From NCBI GenBank assembly GCA_018806985.1, contig JADANN010000417.1, positions 620,001-684,000 of the forward strand: 64,000 bases of DNA. The letters are read 5' to 3'. The position numbers and the translations under genes were made by a program. The stretch's first letter is position 1. Each line of letters starts with the position of its first letter. Source of the DNA: Angiostrongylus vasorum (Eukaryota > Nematoda > Chromadorea > Rhabditida > Metastrongylidae). Shown in pieces: positions 45,117-56,457 of this stretch. The notes beneath the pieces were generated by a model that was not told where the DNA came from, did not search any database, and saw nothing but the letters and a program-made list of their open reading frames with translations.

Positions 45117-48100
45117 ATGAGGTCAAAAAAATCAACGACAGGTCGTGCGAGCAGGGTTGAAACTGCGGTAAGTGCAGATTTGTACTACAGGTATTTTCTA
45201 GTTGAAGGCAATCACTTGGCGATGTTGTACACTACAACAATTCCTGACTCTTAACTTTCATAGTATCCGGTAAACTTTAACGAAAGGTAACAGCACAAAA
45301 AGTAGTCAGTAGCCTTAAAAAATAAATTTCGAGTATTTCACACAGTACTCTGCTGTGAAAAATTGTAGTGGGTAGTAGATAAAAAGAGTTGACATTGTGA
45401 TTTTGGCTATAGCCACAGCTTAACTGGGTCCAATGCCGATTTGGGCTCCTGAGATCCATCCTGCGTACGGGTGATTGCTGATGACACTGATAGATAGAAA
45501 ACTAGCTGAGAGACAGGCGGCACGAAGAACCCGTATGGTGTGGTGGGGGAACGCGTTAGCTCCCGGAAGGGGTAATAGAGTGTTCAATCCTCACCGCAGA
45601 CCTCTTTAGCCCGGAGTATTGCAAATATCTCAGCATTACTGTGGTTGTGTTTCAAATAATATCCTGCTGCGAAAATTTTAGTAGGCTGTAAACAAAAAAG
45701 TTAACAGTTAAATTTCGAATTTTTCTTCGCAGAACGAATTCAACACTTGCACTTGAAATACCGCAAATAGGTAAACCCCTGCCACAAACGAATCCTGCGA
45801 GCTGTCTGTGACTGGTTTTCCACCGATGAAAGTAAAATAATTGGTCCTCGTAGCAAAACTGTACTGCTCCTCGTTCACTTCAAAAAAAAAGACTCCAATG
45901 GATAGCAGCAGTCAACGACGAGGAGGAATGGAGCCCGTACTGAATCCACTTGAGTTCTTCCACAATTAACGGGATTCTAAGTGACGCGAAAGATGACAGA
46001 TGATGAAAAAAAATTGTCAAAATACAACTATGCGACTATCTAAATGATTCTAGGATGTCGTAACGTTATAATTTCATCAACGAAAAAAATTAGGCAACGG
46101 TAATTGTAATGATAATAACAATAGAGCGCTCAGAATGTGTTTCAGAAACCACGAATTATGATGACGAAGCGCAAACAGTGATGGACTTCGTTGAATGCTC
46201 AGAAGACCCCGGTCGCCTAAAGTTGATGTTGAGCGCCATTTCGTTTCCATTCCTTAGATACCATAATTTCACACATGTACTTAGTGCTTACACGTGGTAG
46301 GTCATAGATTTTGTCGAACAAGTGTTTCGAAGACGTGTTTTTGAACTGTGAAGGCTTTTGTTTTTTTCAAAGCTTAACGATACTTGATTGAATAGATGTT
46401 TCACATGAGGATACCATAATCCTATTCAAATATCTACACACTGAACGTCGTTTTATAATTCTTTACGAAGAAATACAATTAAGAAAAAGAAAACTGTGAA
46501 CCCTAGCATTGCTCGTTGTGAGGTGTTTCATGAATTGACAACATCTAGGTGTGAGTTGAGCTCAGGTGAAATGCTAAGGGATGAAAAACTAATACTGAAT
46601 TGCTAAAGGGGAAAACTAAATCGGTACTTAATCCGTTCCGATTTCCTTTGCCATCGATAAGCCTTGAACCGCTACGCTTAAAGCGCTTTTCGAGGCTCAG
46701 TGGTACTGTGTATTTGATTTCGCAGAGGAAATTGATTGCATGACTGGGCCACACAATGACGTTTAGATCTTACCAGTCTAAGAAGTCAGTGTTTTTTAGC
46801 TTCTCTAATAAATCTGGTTTCAATTTTATGACGACAGTGGGATGGAAGGCATGACTTACTCGAAATATGGGATCGAATCAACGAGTAAACGTGTATTGCA
46901 GGGAGTACACGTAATCATTACGTTAGATGAGTCTAGCATCTTGCACTCCATAAAGCTCGCAAATTTGTGCCTAAATCCGTTTACCGACTATCCACGCATT
47001 ACCTTCTTTAGGTCATCGATGCAGCACAACGTATATTCGTCGTTTAAAACTCCTTCCTAAAATGAATTTAGATCTGAATAGAGGGCTAGAAGAGGACGAG
47101 ATAAAAAATGTTAAAATAAAACTAAAGCGATTGACAGTCTACTAACCCCAGCATTGACCATCTGGCTCTCGAATTCTTAATGAACTAACACGAGTTCATC
47201 AACGCAAATTTCCTTTTTAACGACTGATATTTCTGCGAATATACGAAGCTAGACAGAATCAGACAGAACTGGCACAGAGAACTCACAGTTAGCAAAAAAC
47301 GGCCGGACAAAAATTTTCTCGGTTTTCATTCCGATCTATCACAATCAAATAGAAGCTAATATCTAATTAGTATTTCCTATAACTGTTACACCTTGTAATT
47401 GGCAAAATAAGGAAAATTCATGACACCGAAGTAAGAAGTGGGAAAGCAAAGAATTGATTACACGAAAAACATTTTACTGAAGGTGGATTGGTTTTAATAT
47501 TATGGAATAGAGGATGAAGCGTCCGATGTTGACCACGTCATTAAAAATGCACTGTGCATTCGGCTCCAAACGTAGTAGGGTCGAAAAGGTGATGGAATTC
47601 GTACTTTCCTGTCCAATGATTTGCGATAGCTTACTGATTTAGCAAGTCAGTGTTTTTATCCTTTCGGTCTGGTTTGTCATTAATTTGCCTGTCATATATG
47701 TGGTCGGTTTGGCGGGTGTGGGGGATCGAACTTGAGACCACGGCTCTCTAGGGTCTAAAAACTGCTCCATATGTGACTCTTTTAATACGGGAGCAATGAT
47801 AATAGCGTCTACATCTCAATGTACTGTTGCTTGGTTGGTGTAACCACTTCATCAGCATTTATGAAAAATTTTTTGTGTGGTGTTATACTCGATCGAAAGG
47901 TCCACTAGTCGTTGAGATTAGACAGAGGGAAGCGCAGTGGTAATAATTCTGCTCATTATGCGGATTACTCAACCTACTTTGACTCTGGTTCGATCCCGCA
48001 TCAAGCCCATCAAGGTTCTCATTTCTCTTGGGACGGCATATTAGCAAACTTGTCTTGGACAAAGCCTACTGGCTCTAATACGCATGGGAACGCTCCACCA

Positions 48101-49237
48101 TGATTTTCTCAAGATTTCGGAGAGTATTGTCCTGATCAGCATTCAACGACATTCGTAAGGAAGATAAAAAGAATAAAGGTCGAAGCTCCTGGCGTTGATC
48201 AATCCTGAGGAATGTGCCATGCATTCGACTTCATTGAGCATCGCTTGGAGGTGATTGAAAGAATATCTGGCCTTTACAATGACTAGCGTGGCCTACAGAT
48301 GTATCGAGCCAGTGCTGCAATCCTCCCAGACAAGTCTGGTACCAATTTTCTGACCCGGGAGGGATGAAAGGCTTGGTGGGCCAGGGGCGCAGGGACCAAT
48401 CCTATGTGCATTGCAGGGAGCCTCCGTTTACTGCTCCACGCCCACCTTGTGAGGAAGATAAAACTCTAAAATATCAACCGAACCCAGATAAGCGAAGTCA
48501 GTTCATTCTAGCGGCAAGACTCGCCCTGTGGAAAACAGCTGTACTGAAAAAACCCTCCTTCATTCGTGTAACACCCAACTTTACTCGGTTCTACTCGATG
48601 CAACAACGAAAAGCCACATCTCGAGAAGAATCAACTGCTGTAGACAGTCGACGCTATCCACTGGCGTTCTGAAGGAGGCGAAAGCGTCAGAACCTTTGCT
48701 GCCCTATAACAATTTCGTGTTCTATTTTACAGGTGTTATTCAGAAGCCAAACTTTTCATGAGTGGCTCAGATCTAGGCGTCCTTTCATCAAAAACAATGG
48801 AAATAGGCCCCTGTTACGAAGAGCTCCTCACCAACCATGCTTGGTGGCCATGGTGCATGACAATGAGGAAGCAAGACCTCACTGGTTTTCCCTCAACTAC
48901 CTAGATGATATTTGGGACCACTTCACGAACAAAAATTTAAGTAAATTCCTGCTTAATCTAAATATTCAAAGAAACACGAGACTCCTGGGTTTAATTCGCT
49001 AAATGACCATCTGTCAGGTTTACATTTACTTTTTTATTGGTGGGAATTAATAGATTTTCTATTGCTTTATATATTCACTTAGAGCGCGTCATATTAATGA
49101 TGACATTTGCTTGAAAATACAGTTAGTTTTGTTCCTGGCTGAGCCAACGTCATAACTAATGATTTTTTGCAGCGTACCTTTCAGAGGTTATTGTATCACT
49201 TCTGGATTGCGTTAAACAGAATGCGGCGGTTGAATGA
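45117..49237 (+). CDS. unrecognised 159-residue protein, five exons
   Basis: Exons 45117-45190, 45731-45768, 46146-46296, 48733-48884 and 49173-49237 have GT/AG borders and phases 2,1,2,1 that close to 480 bases with a terminal TGA. It begins MRSKKSTTGRASRVETAVSA, then TNSTLALEIPQI, TTNYDDEAQTVMDFVECSED, PGRLKLMLSAIS, CYSEAKLFMSGSDLGVLSSK, TMEIGPCYEELLTNHAWWPW, and ends YLSEVIVSLLDCVKQNAAVE. The ATG follows tttgctttcag directly, a trans-splice-like arrangement. Intron 1 contains a SINE-B, intron 3 several SINE-like repeats. No domain was recognised. Exons 3 and 4 are the least certain because alternative donors exist (for example at 46276). Confidence 0.5.
45345..45705 (+). repeat. SINE-B copy (full) in an intron
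   Basis: CTATAGCCACAGCTTAACTG, TGCGTACGGGTGATTGCTGA, GAACCCGTATGGTGTGGTGG, GAACGCGTTAGCTCCCGGAA, TGCAAATATCTCAGCATTAC, and tail GTAGGCTGTAAACAAAAAAG. Confidence 0.85.
46835..46920 (-). repeat. diverged SINE-A-like head
   Basis: GGGATGGAAGGCATGACTTA, GGGATCGAATCAACG and GTGTATTGCAGGGAG follow the order of the reverse SINE-A head (GGGATGGAAGGCTTGG, GGATCGATCCCA, ATTGCAGGG). Confidence 0.4.
47690..48120. repeat. inverted pair of tRNA-like SINE heads
   Basis: A minus-strand head at 47690-47790 (GGGATCGAACTTGAGACCAC as read on plus) faces a plus-strand head at 47925-48020 (AGCGCAGTGGTAATAATTCT, GACTCTGGTTCGATCCCGCA). Both have box-A and box-B-like blocks but differ from SINE-A and SINE-B, so they may be a third family. 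Confidence 0.45.
48180..48450 (-). repeat. SINE-A copy
   Basis: Plus-strand reading GCGTTGATCAATCCTGAGGA, GCCATGCATTCGACTTCATT, GATGTATCGAGCCAGTGCTG, CAGACAAGTCTGGTACCAAT, GAAAGGCTTGGTGGGCCAGG. Confidence 0.85.
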
Positions 49238-49434
49238 AACGGGGAATCAGTGACCTAACATCGTGTCCTACCTTTTTCGGTAAGAGGAGGTACAAATAGG
49301 TGACCACTTTGAAAAAGAATGGAAATGTCAACCTTGGATAATCAAATCTCAACTCTTAGAAAAAACTCACTTGATTGCCGTCTATCTACCGCTGCGAATT
49401 CTTCGTAGTTTGTATAATTGTTGAAAAAAAAACC

Positions 49435-49698
49435 ATGGACATGACTATAAACTTACTGGAATTACATCGGATCCTTGAATTTAATCAAGAAAGCGAACAG
49501 TCGTTTTTCTCAGCAGAAGCTCAACAGTTCATCATCATTGACCGTGATGTCACTATACTGTCTATCCGTCTCAGCACACTTTCTACTAGCCATAAAAAGC
49601 CGGCGACCGTCGGTGATGAAGTCCTGGTAACTCCCAGGCACGGTTATTTCAGAATTCCGTGGAGAATCGAATCGACCAGCGTTGAAGGACATTCCTAA
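49435..49698. other. overlapping open frames on both strands, unrecognised
   Basis: Plus: an ATG frame of 87 codons (MDMTINLLELHRILEFNQES, ending STSVEGHS). Minus: acceptor-like gttttctttag places an ATG at 49692-49690, and the frame reads MSFNAGRFDSPRNSEITVPG, SYQDFITDGRRLFMASRKCA to a stop near 49513. Each looks codon-like; at most one is likely real. The minus frame has the better 5' splice context. No family recognised for either. Confidence 0.3.
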
Positions 49699-49699
49699 A

Positions 49700-50780
49700 G
49701 AAAACGACACTCTTCAAGCTAGCAGCTGAACTCGTAAGCAAAAGTTAAAAGAACATCGTGTGTGATTGATATGAGGGAACGAATCCAATAACAGGAGTGC
49801 TGAAATTCTCATAGTAGATATGAAGACGGGTAGCGCAGAAAAATTCTAAGCTACAAAGCCAACGTGTCAGTTGTTTCGTTTCAATCTTTATTTATATCGA
49901 AGCTTGTAGTTTAAGCGTTGAATAATGTTGTATTCCCAAGTGTACCGCTGGTTGAAGCCTTATCACTTATTTTTCTTTACCATTATATGTTTAGGTATTT
50001 AACTTCTTATCAAGCTTACAGGACGGCGGAAAAATGCGGGCATTGTGTTGCGGAAAATTTCCCTTCCGAGTTCTCTACATGGATTAAAAGCATGGATGAA
50101 GACATTAATGCTGTGAAATGATGTAGGAAATTTGATGCTAGTCGAAAAACAGACTTCCTTCTATTGTGAACAAAGACGAGAATTGAGAAATTTTTGAATT
50201 TGTCAGGAAGAGGCCTAAATGACAGTGGCAGATTAGGGTGCAAAATCTTCGGTAGAACGTCCGCTCTGCATAAGCTCTCGTAAGAATGGAGCTTGAACTA
50301 CGGAGCTGTCGTCTCCTCACCAGATCGTATTTATTCAATGTGACTGTGGTGAACCGTCTGGAGAAATGGGAAAACTATTGGAAACTTTCGAAGTGCGCCA
50401 ACTGGAAAATGCTTTTCAATTGTGTGAGAAGACTATTTCAGCAGAAACCACTTGTATTTAGCGAAACGGTTGGTTTTCCCAGTCCCGAAATGAACTAAAA
50501 ACTGTTAGAAAATCACTGCTTCTTAAAAGTGATGACGACTAAGGAGATGTAACGATGAAAAGGAGGAAATTTTAAGGTTCTTATTATTTAAAAAGACAAA
50601 AAATAATGCCGTACTCTGCCAAGAAGAGGTACTTATAGAGTTATCTCTGTGAACTTAGTAATCCCTCTTCTAGCAAAAAAATCGAACACAACGTTCGCGT
50701 AGCCGATGCCGAATTTCAGGAGATAGCCCAACAAAGATCGATGACACGCTAAGCTGAAATGCGATTTAACAATGTTAACT
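49700..50780. other. no assignable gene
   Basis: Several 60-75-codon frames (for example 49918-50121 plus, ending EFSTWIKSMDEDINAVK) without family, partner exon or consistent splice context. Confidence 0.35.
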
Positions 50781-50784
50781 CTTT

Positions 50785-51005
50785 AACTGCTACTTACTAC
50801 AATTTTTCACGGCGGAGTATTATGTGAGATACAACCATAATGATGCTGAGACGTTTGCAAAACTACGGACCGCATCTGCGGTGTTGAACGAACGCGCTGT
50901 TATTATCCTTTCCGGGGGCTAACGCGTTAACCACCACACTATGTGGGTCTGTCGTTTCGGCTGTCTCTCAGCTAGCTTTCTATCTACCGGTGCCATCAGC
51001 ATTTA
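50785..51005 (-). repeat. SINE-B copy
   Basis: Plus-strand reading TACTACAATTTTTCACGGCG, AAACTACGGACCGCATCTGC, TAACGCGTTAACCACCACAC, TCTCAGCTAGCTTTCTATCT. Confidence 0.85.
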
Positions 51006-51254
51006 GATTTAGTATTTAATATTTCCTTAACAGTTATAAAAGAACTAACAACACCAGCGCAAAAGTATATCTAGAACGGATTCGTGATTTTCTGATGTGA
51101 TAGTTTTTTTCAGAAAATTCTATTTCTACAAATTCTACGAGTGACTTTCTTTTAACCTCAGAGTTGATCAATGATCCACAGAAAAAAAGTTTTCTGTCTA
51201 CTGAGATTATGGAAGTTTTAGGCTGAGTAGGTTGCGTGTTAATTTGACCTTTCA

Positions 51255-51290
51255 GGCTCTGAAGAAGGCAAGCGGCTGGAAACGTCAGAC
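51255..51290 (+). ncRNA. hammerhead-like motif, PLE type
   Basis: GGCT then CTGAAGA, stem II region AGGCAAGCGGCTG, GAAACGTC then AGAC. The catalytic core and ACGT are intact; stem I pairs only over two positions. Confidence 0.45.
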
Positions 51291-51554
51291 GAATGTGTTC
51301 ATCAAAAACGCACTGGATTTTATTCTATTTCAGTACCTAATTATATCGTAACAAGAAAAAGGTGAAGAGTATTTCAGTATATTTAAGGTGGAATAGCGTT
51401 CATGAGAACGTCACTGCGAACAAGAACGAAAAAAGAGTCTGAAATAATAACGAAATCGGTGATGTCCTGGAAAAGCAAATCGCGAGGACGGCTGTCAACG
51501 TAGTTGAAGTCCCATGGATGTAACGTTGAATTCAATAGATTTCCTTCCGTTATC

Positions 51555-51840
51555 GGGTGACACGGCTACGTGTGGCGCAGTGGTCGGAGGCGACCTGCAA
51601 CACACATGGGATCGGTTCCCGCTCACCAAGCCTTCCATCTCTCCGGGGTCGGCAAATACGTACCAGACTTGTCTGGGAGGATAGCAGCACTGGCTCGATA
51701 CATCGGTAGGCAACAGTGAGTTACTGTAGAGGCCAGATATGCATTCAGTCACCTCCAAACAGTGATTAATGCAGTCGAACGCATGGCGCATCCCTCAGAG
51801 ATTGATCAACGCCGAGAGCTTTATCTTTTATCCTTTTACC
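51555..51840 (+). repeat. SINE-A copy
   Basis: GTGTGGCGCAGTGGTCGGAG, CATGGGATCGGTTCCCGC, GACTTGTCTGGGAGGATAGC, CGCATGGCGCATCCCTCAGA, ATTGATCAACGCCGAGAGCT. Confidence 0.9.
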
Positions 51841-52310
51841 GGGTGACGTTGAGCTGGAGTTCCCCAAAAGCCGAAGACAACATCAGATTTATGACCACTT
51901 CTGCCGTCGACTACCACTTCATAGAAAATTGTCGAAGCAGGAGAAATTTAGTCGATAGGGGGAGATAAGATGCTTAAGCAGAAGAACGGCGATAGAATAT
52001 GAGATTTTTAAAAAAGGCAGGAGAACGAGAAGTGAAGAATGCGCAGTACTTTTTTCGTATGACCACTTGAAAATTCTGCAGAATCTTCGCCGAATTTTCG
52101 CAGTGGTTTACATTCAGGCTGCATCGATTGTCCTTTAAATAAATTTCATGGTTCACAATACTGTGAAACCAATGAATATGGTAGTGGTGTTTTTCACCAG
52201 TGACTCTCAGGACTCACAAGGCCAGCCGACATCATTAGAACGCTCGAAATTAGATTGTTAGGACGAAGAATTCTCTGAGTGAAAAAGACTTCAGTTCACA
52301 CCATATTCTT
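51841..52310. other. no recognised feature
   Basis: No repeat or credible exon recognised. Confidence 0.4.
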
Positions 52311-52314
52311 CAAA

Positions 52315-52443
52315 CCAACGAAATCCTTTGCACATCTTCGCCACTTTTTTTTAAATCGTCGAACTCATCCACTGTAATGCTGTTGCTCGGCTTTTTCCGC
52401 CCAGAGAGACTCCTGTCTCGAATGGTCACGAGATTTGGAGCTC
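52315..52443 (-). CDS. exon-like segment of an unrecognised minus-strand gene
   Basis: One frame reads APNLVTIRDRSLSGRKKPSN, SITVDEFDDLKKSGEDVQRI, SLV then TGA, with a TGA immediately upstream, so it can only be coding as a spliced last exon (acceptor-like attgag or cattcgag). Composition is protein-like (basic, then acidic) but no family is recognised. Confidence 0.35.
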
Positions 52444-52984
52444 AATATTTTTTTGTTCTTCGATTTTTGTTATTCGAAACATTCTTGTACAAACAGTCTT
52501 TATGTGTTAGTCTACAGAATTAGTGCTAACACACGTTATACATGACCAGCTTCTTGGATCAGAAGAAAATTCAACATAATGTTGTTGAGCTCAGGAAATG
52601 CTTTAAACAAACGAATCTGAAAGAATTTGAAGTAAAATTCAGAGGACAAGAATCTAGTAATGATCCACTCCCATTTTGTGAGGTCTAGTTGGTGTCTACC
52701 CATCAGAAAGATTTCTGAATTGCGCCATTCGCCTCTTAGCTCAGATGCTTTTTAATAAATACAGTTTTCTGGCCTAAAAAACGACTTATAATTCGAAATC
52801 CATCGTTACAGTTTTTCTATTGTAACTCATGTTCTAAAAAAAGAATCTACCCTGTGATGGGATCATCAAAGGTCAGAACTTTGATATTACAGTACGACGG
52901 TTCAGCTAACAACAAAGCTGTGTTACGTCAGAGGTCCATTAGCTACCGGTGGTTACCTTGTTACTAAAACTACTAGAAAAAAAA

Positions 52985-53170
52985 AGCAACAGCGTCATAA
53001 TAGAAGTATGATGTTGTTTTATTCCGGCGTAGCACATGAGCAATTTCCTACGGACTTCGGGGTTTCGAGATAGCAAGGCAAATGAAGTTTTCCTATCCTC
53101 ATTGAGCTGTAGCATTAAGCAGGTGGCGCACCGACGGACCGAGACGATAAATTTGAAGGATATTTTTCGC
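52985..53170 (-). CDS. exon-like segment, minus strand, unrecognised
   Basis: After an acceptor-like ctagccatcag the frame reads LRKISFKFIVSVRRCATCLM, LQLNEDRKTSFALLSRNPEV, RRKLLMCYAGIKQHH. It could belong with the 52315-52443 exon, but the phases were not reconciled. Confidence 0.3.
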
Positions 53171-53232
53171 AATGCTGATGGCTAGAGGTTGTGTCACTAA
53201 AGGCTTTCCGTTGATTTCATCATCAGCCAATC

Positions 53233-53660
53233 AACAGGCCACCCATTCGCATTCATTCCAACACTCCCACATTTTTCTTTCATCTGGGTGTGATGCCACG
53301 GCCGCCAATCGCGCCTAAGCATTCACCCAATTCTCGTCGCCGTTATTGCGATCTGTCCTCGACCAGACCTCAGTAGATGGACGCGTTGGCCGCCAAAACA
53401 ACAACAACGTCACCAACATACCAGACGACGACCGCTTTGTATTGTTAACAGCAATTACAAAGGTCCTTCGAGCGGCACTCGTACAGCGCTCGATAATCAA
53501 AATTCCGAGGACCTTGGCCGTAGGTCTAAGATAGCATTGGGATTTGAGTCGACTGGTATAAGTTCCATTAACGGCAACTATTTATCGGTCACGGCCGATA
53601 CTGGCTCTTTTCAAAAAGTGCAACCATATTCGACTGTAGGACATTCCAAGAACAAAAGGT
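53233..53660 (+). CDS. possible terminal exons of an unrecognised plus-strand gene
   Basis: After the acceptor ttcatcatcag, 53233-53375 reads PINRPPIRIHSNTPTFFFHL, GVMPRPPIAPKHSPNSRRRY, CDLSSTRP. A donor-like CA|GTAGAT and acceptor ttgttaacag flank an 80-base intron. The following exon (about 53457-53660) continues in phase: NYKGPSSGTRTALDNQNSED, LGRRSKIALGFESTGISSIN, GNYLSVTADTGSF, then TAG. The proline/arginine then serine/threonine-rich low-hydrophobicity composition looks like a cytoplasmic tail. No family recognised; upstream exons were not found. Confidence 0.4.
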
Positions 53661-53789
53661 AGTACAACAATATGTATTGTCAACAATAACGGATGGATTA
53701 AATAAGGATTTATGCTTCTGCTTAGAATTTTATTATTTGGGTCTACAATTTTTAGTTACAATGTTTACTTTTTTATTTAGTGCCTATCA

Positions 53790-54110
53790 CAAATCTTCAC
53801 GGCAAGGTATTAAGTGTGATGCAATCACAGTGATGTTGAGACATTTGCAAAACTCCGGACCGGAGGTGTCTGCGGTGAGGAACGAACGTGCTATTACCCT
53901 TTCCGGGGGGCTAACGCGTTCACCACCACACCATGCGGGTCCTTTGTTTCGCCTGTCCCTCAGGTTCTATCGATCAGTGCCATCAGCAATCAGCCTTCAA
54001 CGGGATTGGTCTGGGAAGCCCCAACCGGAAATGAACCCAGTTAAGCTGAGGCTTTAGTCGAAATCATAATGTTAACTTTTTATTTACTGCCTATCACAAT
54101 ATTATATTGC
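53790..54110 (-). repeat. SINE-B copy
   Basis: Plus-strand reading AACTCCGGACCGGAGGTGTC, TAACGCGTTCACCACCACAC, GAACCCAGTTAAGCTGAGGC, AATGTTAACTTTTTATTTAC. Confidence 0.88.
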
Positions 54111-55205
54111 ACTAATGTTATAATATTATAATATTTTGACTTATTTCAGACTTCAAATAAAGCATTATCAATCAATAGTTTGTTTTCCCAAATAGTCTTC
54201 TAGATTAGTTAAATGGAAGGAAATTTTCAAGATTTCTGGTATCCTAGTAATAGTCGACAGAAGTATTGGAGGGAAAAGAAGGACCAAATCTGCTATTATT
54301 CATTTAAGTGACCATTCAAATGAACAGAAGTGTGTTCGGTCGGGATTTAAAAATATCGTCGTGATGGAACCTTTTTTCACCGCTGTGATTCGGGAGCGGT
54401 TGTTGGTAGCTGCAACCAGTTCAAAGATTTGTTGTGATTAAAGGTGGTTGAGAACGTGGTCATGAAAACCCTTTATTCCTATGGAAATTCCTGTGCTTGC
54501 TGACCTCATTCGAACAGTGCCATTGAGTTGTTTCTAGAGAGCTGAAAAACCGATGATCTGTCCGAAAATTTTTAGCTTTGTCGTCCCAGATCTTCAATAG
54601 CGAAGCATTGACGTCGTTCCTCAGAAAATGGCGCGACGGTGCCAACATCTTTCATCAGATGCGGAACACTTGAAGTTATTAGGAGTTTCTGCGAAGATGT
54701 GTGGCATTTTTTATCAGGATTCTGGGAAGCTGCATAAAGCGTGGTCCAGTTTCTAACTGGTGCTATTCTTGTTAGTACTCACTGATTGTTTTTGCGAAAT
54801 AAATTGGTGTTTGGGAATCATTGTGACTTCAAGAAAGAACTGAAACAGCGAGACCAGTTGAACCTTACAAACACATCAACTCCACATAATTAGTTGTTTT
54901 GTTCCCGTTTTTCTCATCATCCGAAATGCTTCAGTAGGGAGACGGAGACAAGTGTTTATTCGGGATAGTTCCAGTTCGCATTCCAAATTGTGTAAATACG
55001 GACGCTGTTGAAATAATAACGGGCACCGTTTCACACATCAACGATGGTATGTGTTGACTTCAATGCATGTGATCTATAAATGGCGGGTACATTCAAATTT
55101 ATACTAGCATATCACTGCCGATAATGGGTTATTTCAACTGAAATAGGAATTAATGAAATCCACAAACAAATAGTACTTACGAAAGGAGTAGGGATAGAAG
55201 CCGTT
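54111..55205. other. no recognised gene
   Basis: AT-rich. A minus-strand frame at 54460-54648 (NDVNASLLKIWDDKAKN) has no recognised family. Confidence 0.4.
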
Positions 55206-55212
55206 AAAATGA

Positions 55213-55697
55213 AGATCCACTGCAACACGCGCGTGGAATCGATCCCCGCGCCCATGGCCCACCAAGCCTTCTATCCCTCCGGGGTCGGTAAATTGGTACC
55301 AGACTTGTCTGGGAGGATAGCAGCACTGGTTCGATACATCGGTAGGCCACCGCGAGTCATTGCAAAGGCCAGATATGGATTCCATCACCTCCAACGATAC
55401 GTAGTGAAGTCGAATGCATGGCGCATCCCTCAGGGATTGATCAACGCTGAGAGCTTTTTTATTTTAAAAGCTTTTAGAGCTTTTAAAATAAAGATTAAGA
55501 AGATGGAGTTTGGTGCTTCAACAATCAACGGTAATACTTTAGTGTCTGAAGGAAGTGCAAGAAATCAAGGAAGGAGATGCTGGATGGGGGAAAAAATGAA
55601 ATTGGAGTAAAGATGATGAGAACAGTTCTTTCTTACAGCGAACTATTAAGCGGTTGCGTAACGACCTTCTCCGAGAATTAATTTGTTCTTAGGCATT
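55213..55697 (+). repeat. SINE-A copy with the same extra 3' tail as the 7-kb copy
   Basis: 5'-truncated head (CACTGCAACACGCGCGTGGA), SINE-A body, then the 225-base tail (AAAAGCTTTTAGAGCTTTTA to CTTAGGCATT). From about 55369 onward it is about 98% identical to 7321-7645, while the preceding 155 bases are only about 83% identical. Confidence 0.88.
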
Positions 55698-55819
55698 CTA
55701 AGAAATGGTGAATGGAAAATAGAGTAACTAAATGAGGGAAATCGAAGGCGGACGCTGAAGGAGACTAAGAGCGCAGGAAGAATTAGAAAGATGGAACACA
55801 TTGAGTAATGATAATATAA

Positions 55820-55990
55820 TAACGAAAATGTGTCGTTTTCTTTTCTCAGCAAACGTGAGGCTGTTATTCTGCACACGTTTACTTCCTTACAAAAAGAACA
55901 AATGCAACACAACGGTAGCTGACGTTTCGGCAGAATCGCCTTCTTCAGAGTGTGGAAGAGGTACACTGAACTTACTAGGTCAAACGCTTC
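55820..55990 (-). mobile_element. PLE terminal-repeat fragment with hammerhead-like motif
   Basis: Minus strand: CTCTTCCACA, then CTGAAGA, AGGCGATTCTGCC, GAAACGTC, AGCTACC (motif at 55954-55917), followed by GTAAGGAAGTAAACGTGTGC and CTCACGTTTGCTGAGAAAAG as in the other PLE ends. Confidence 0.6.
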
Positions 55991-56177
55991 AACAGCACAA
56001 ACAGAAAGATGAACATCTGAACGATAATTAAAGATCAACGGCTTCTCGAAAAACTCACCGCTTTTCTTAATAATGGTATTAATATTAATATTATTATTAA
56101 TAGCAATGGTAATAATAATAACAATTATAATTATAATATTGACAGTAATAATAGCAATAATAATAGCAGTAATGGTA

Positions 56178-56179
<2 letters not shown>

Positions 56180-56241
<62 letters not shown>
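56180..56241. repeat. (TAA)n microsatellite
   Basis: About 60 bases of TAA/AAT repeat directly 5' of a SINE-B copy. It encodes poly-Ile/Leu/Tyr shadow frames only. Confidence 0.97.
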
Positions 56242-56242
<1 letters not shown>

Positions 56243-56457
56243 GCTGCTGAGATGAAGTAGCTGAGAGACAGGCGAAACGAAAGACCCGCATGGTGTGGTG
56301 GTGAACGTTTTACTCCGCGGAAAGGACAATAAGGCGTTCGTTCTCCACCGCTGACACCTGCGGTCCGTAGTTTCCGCAAATATCTCAACATTATAGAAGT
56401 TGTATTTCGCAACATACCCTTCCATTAAAAAAATAGGCAGTAAATAAAAGGGCTAAG
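56242..56457 (+). repeat. SINE-B copy between two TAA arrays
   Basis: AGACCCGCATGGTGTGGTGG, TTCGTTCTCCACCGCTGACA, TGCGGTCCGTAGTTTCC, AAATATCTCAACATTATAGA, and 3' tail GGCAGTAAATAAAAGGGCTA. Confidence 0.88.

Noticed and set aside
48364..48761. Plus-strand frames of 102 and 77 codons before exon 4 of the 159-residue gene
   Set aside because: The first part is reversed SINE-A; the rest overlaps possible PLE-end sequence and the exon in a different frame.
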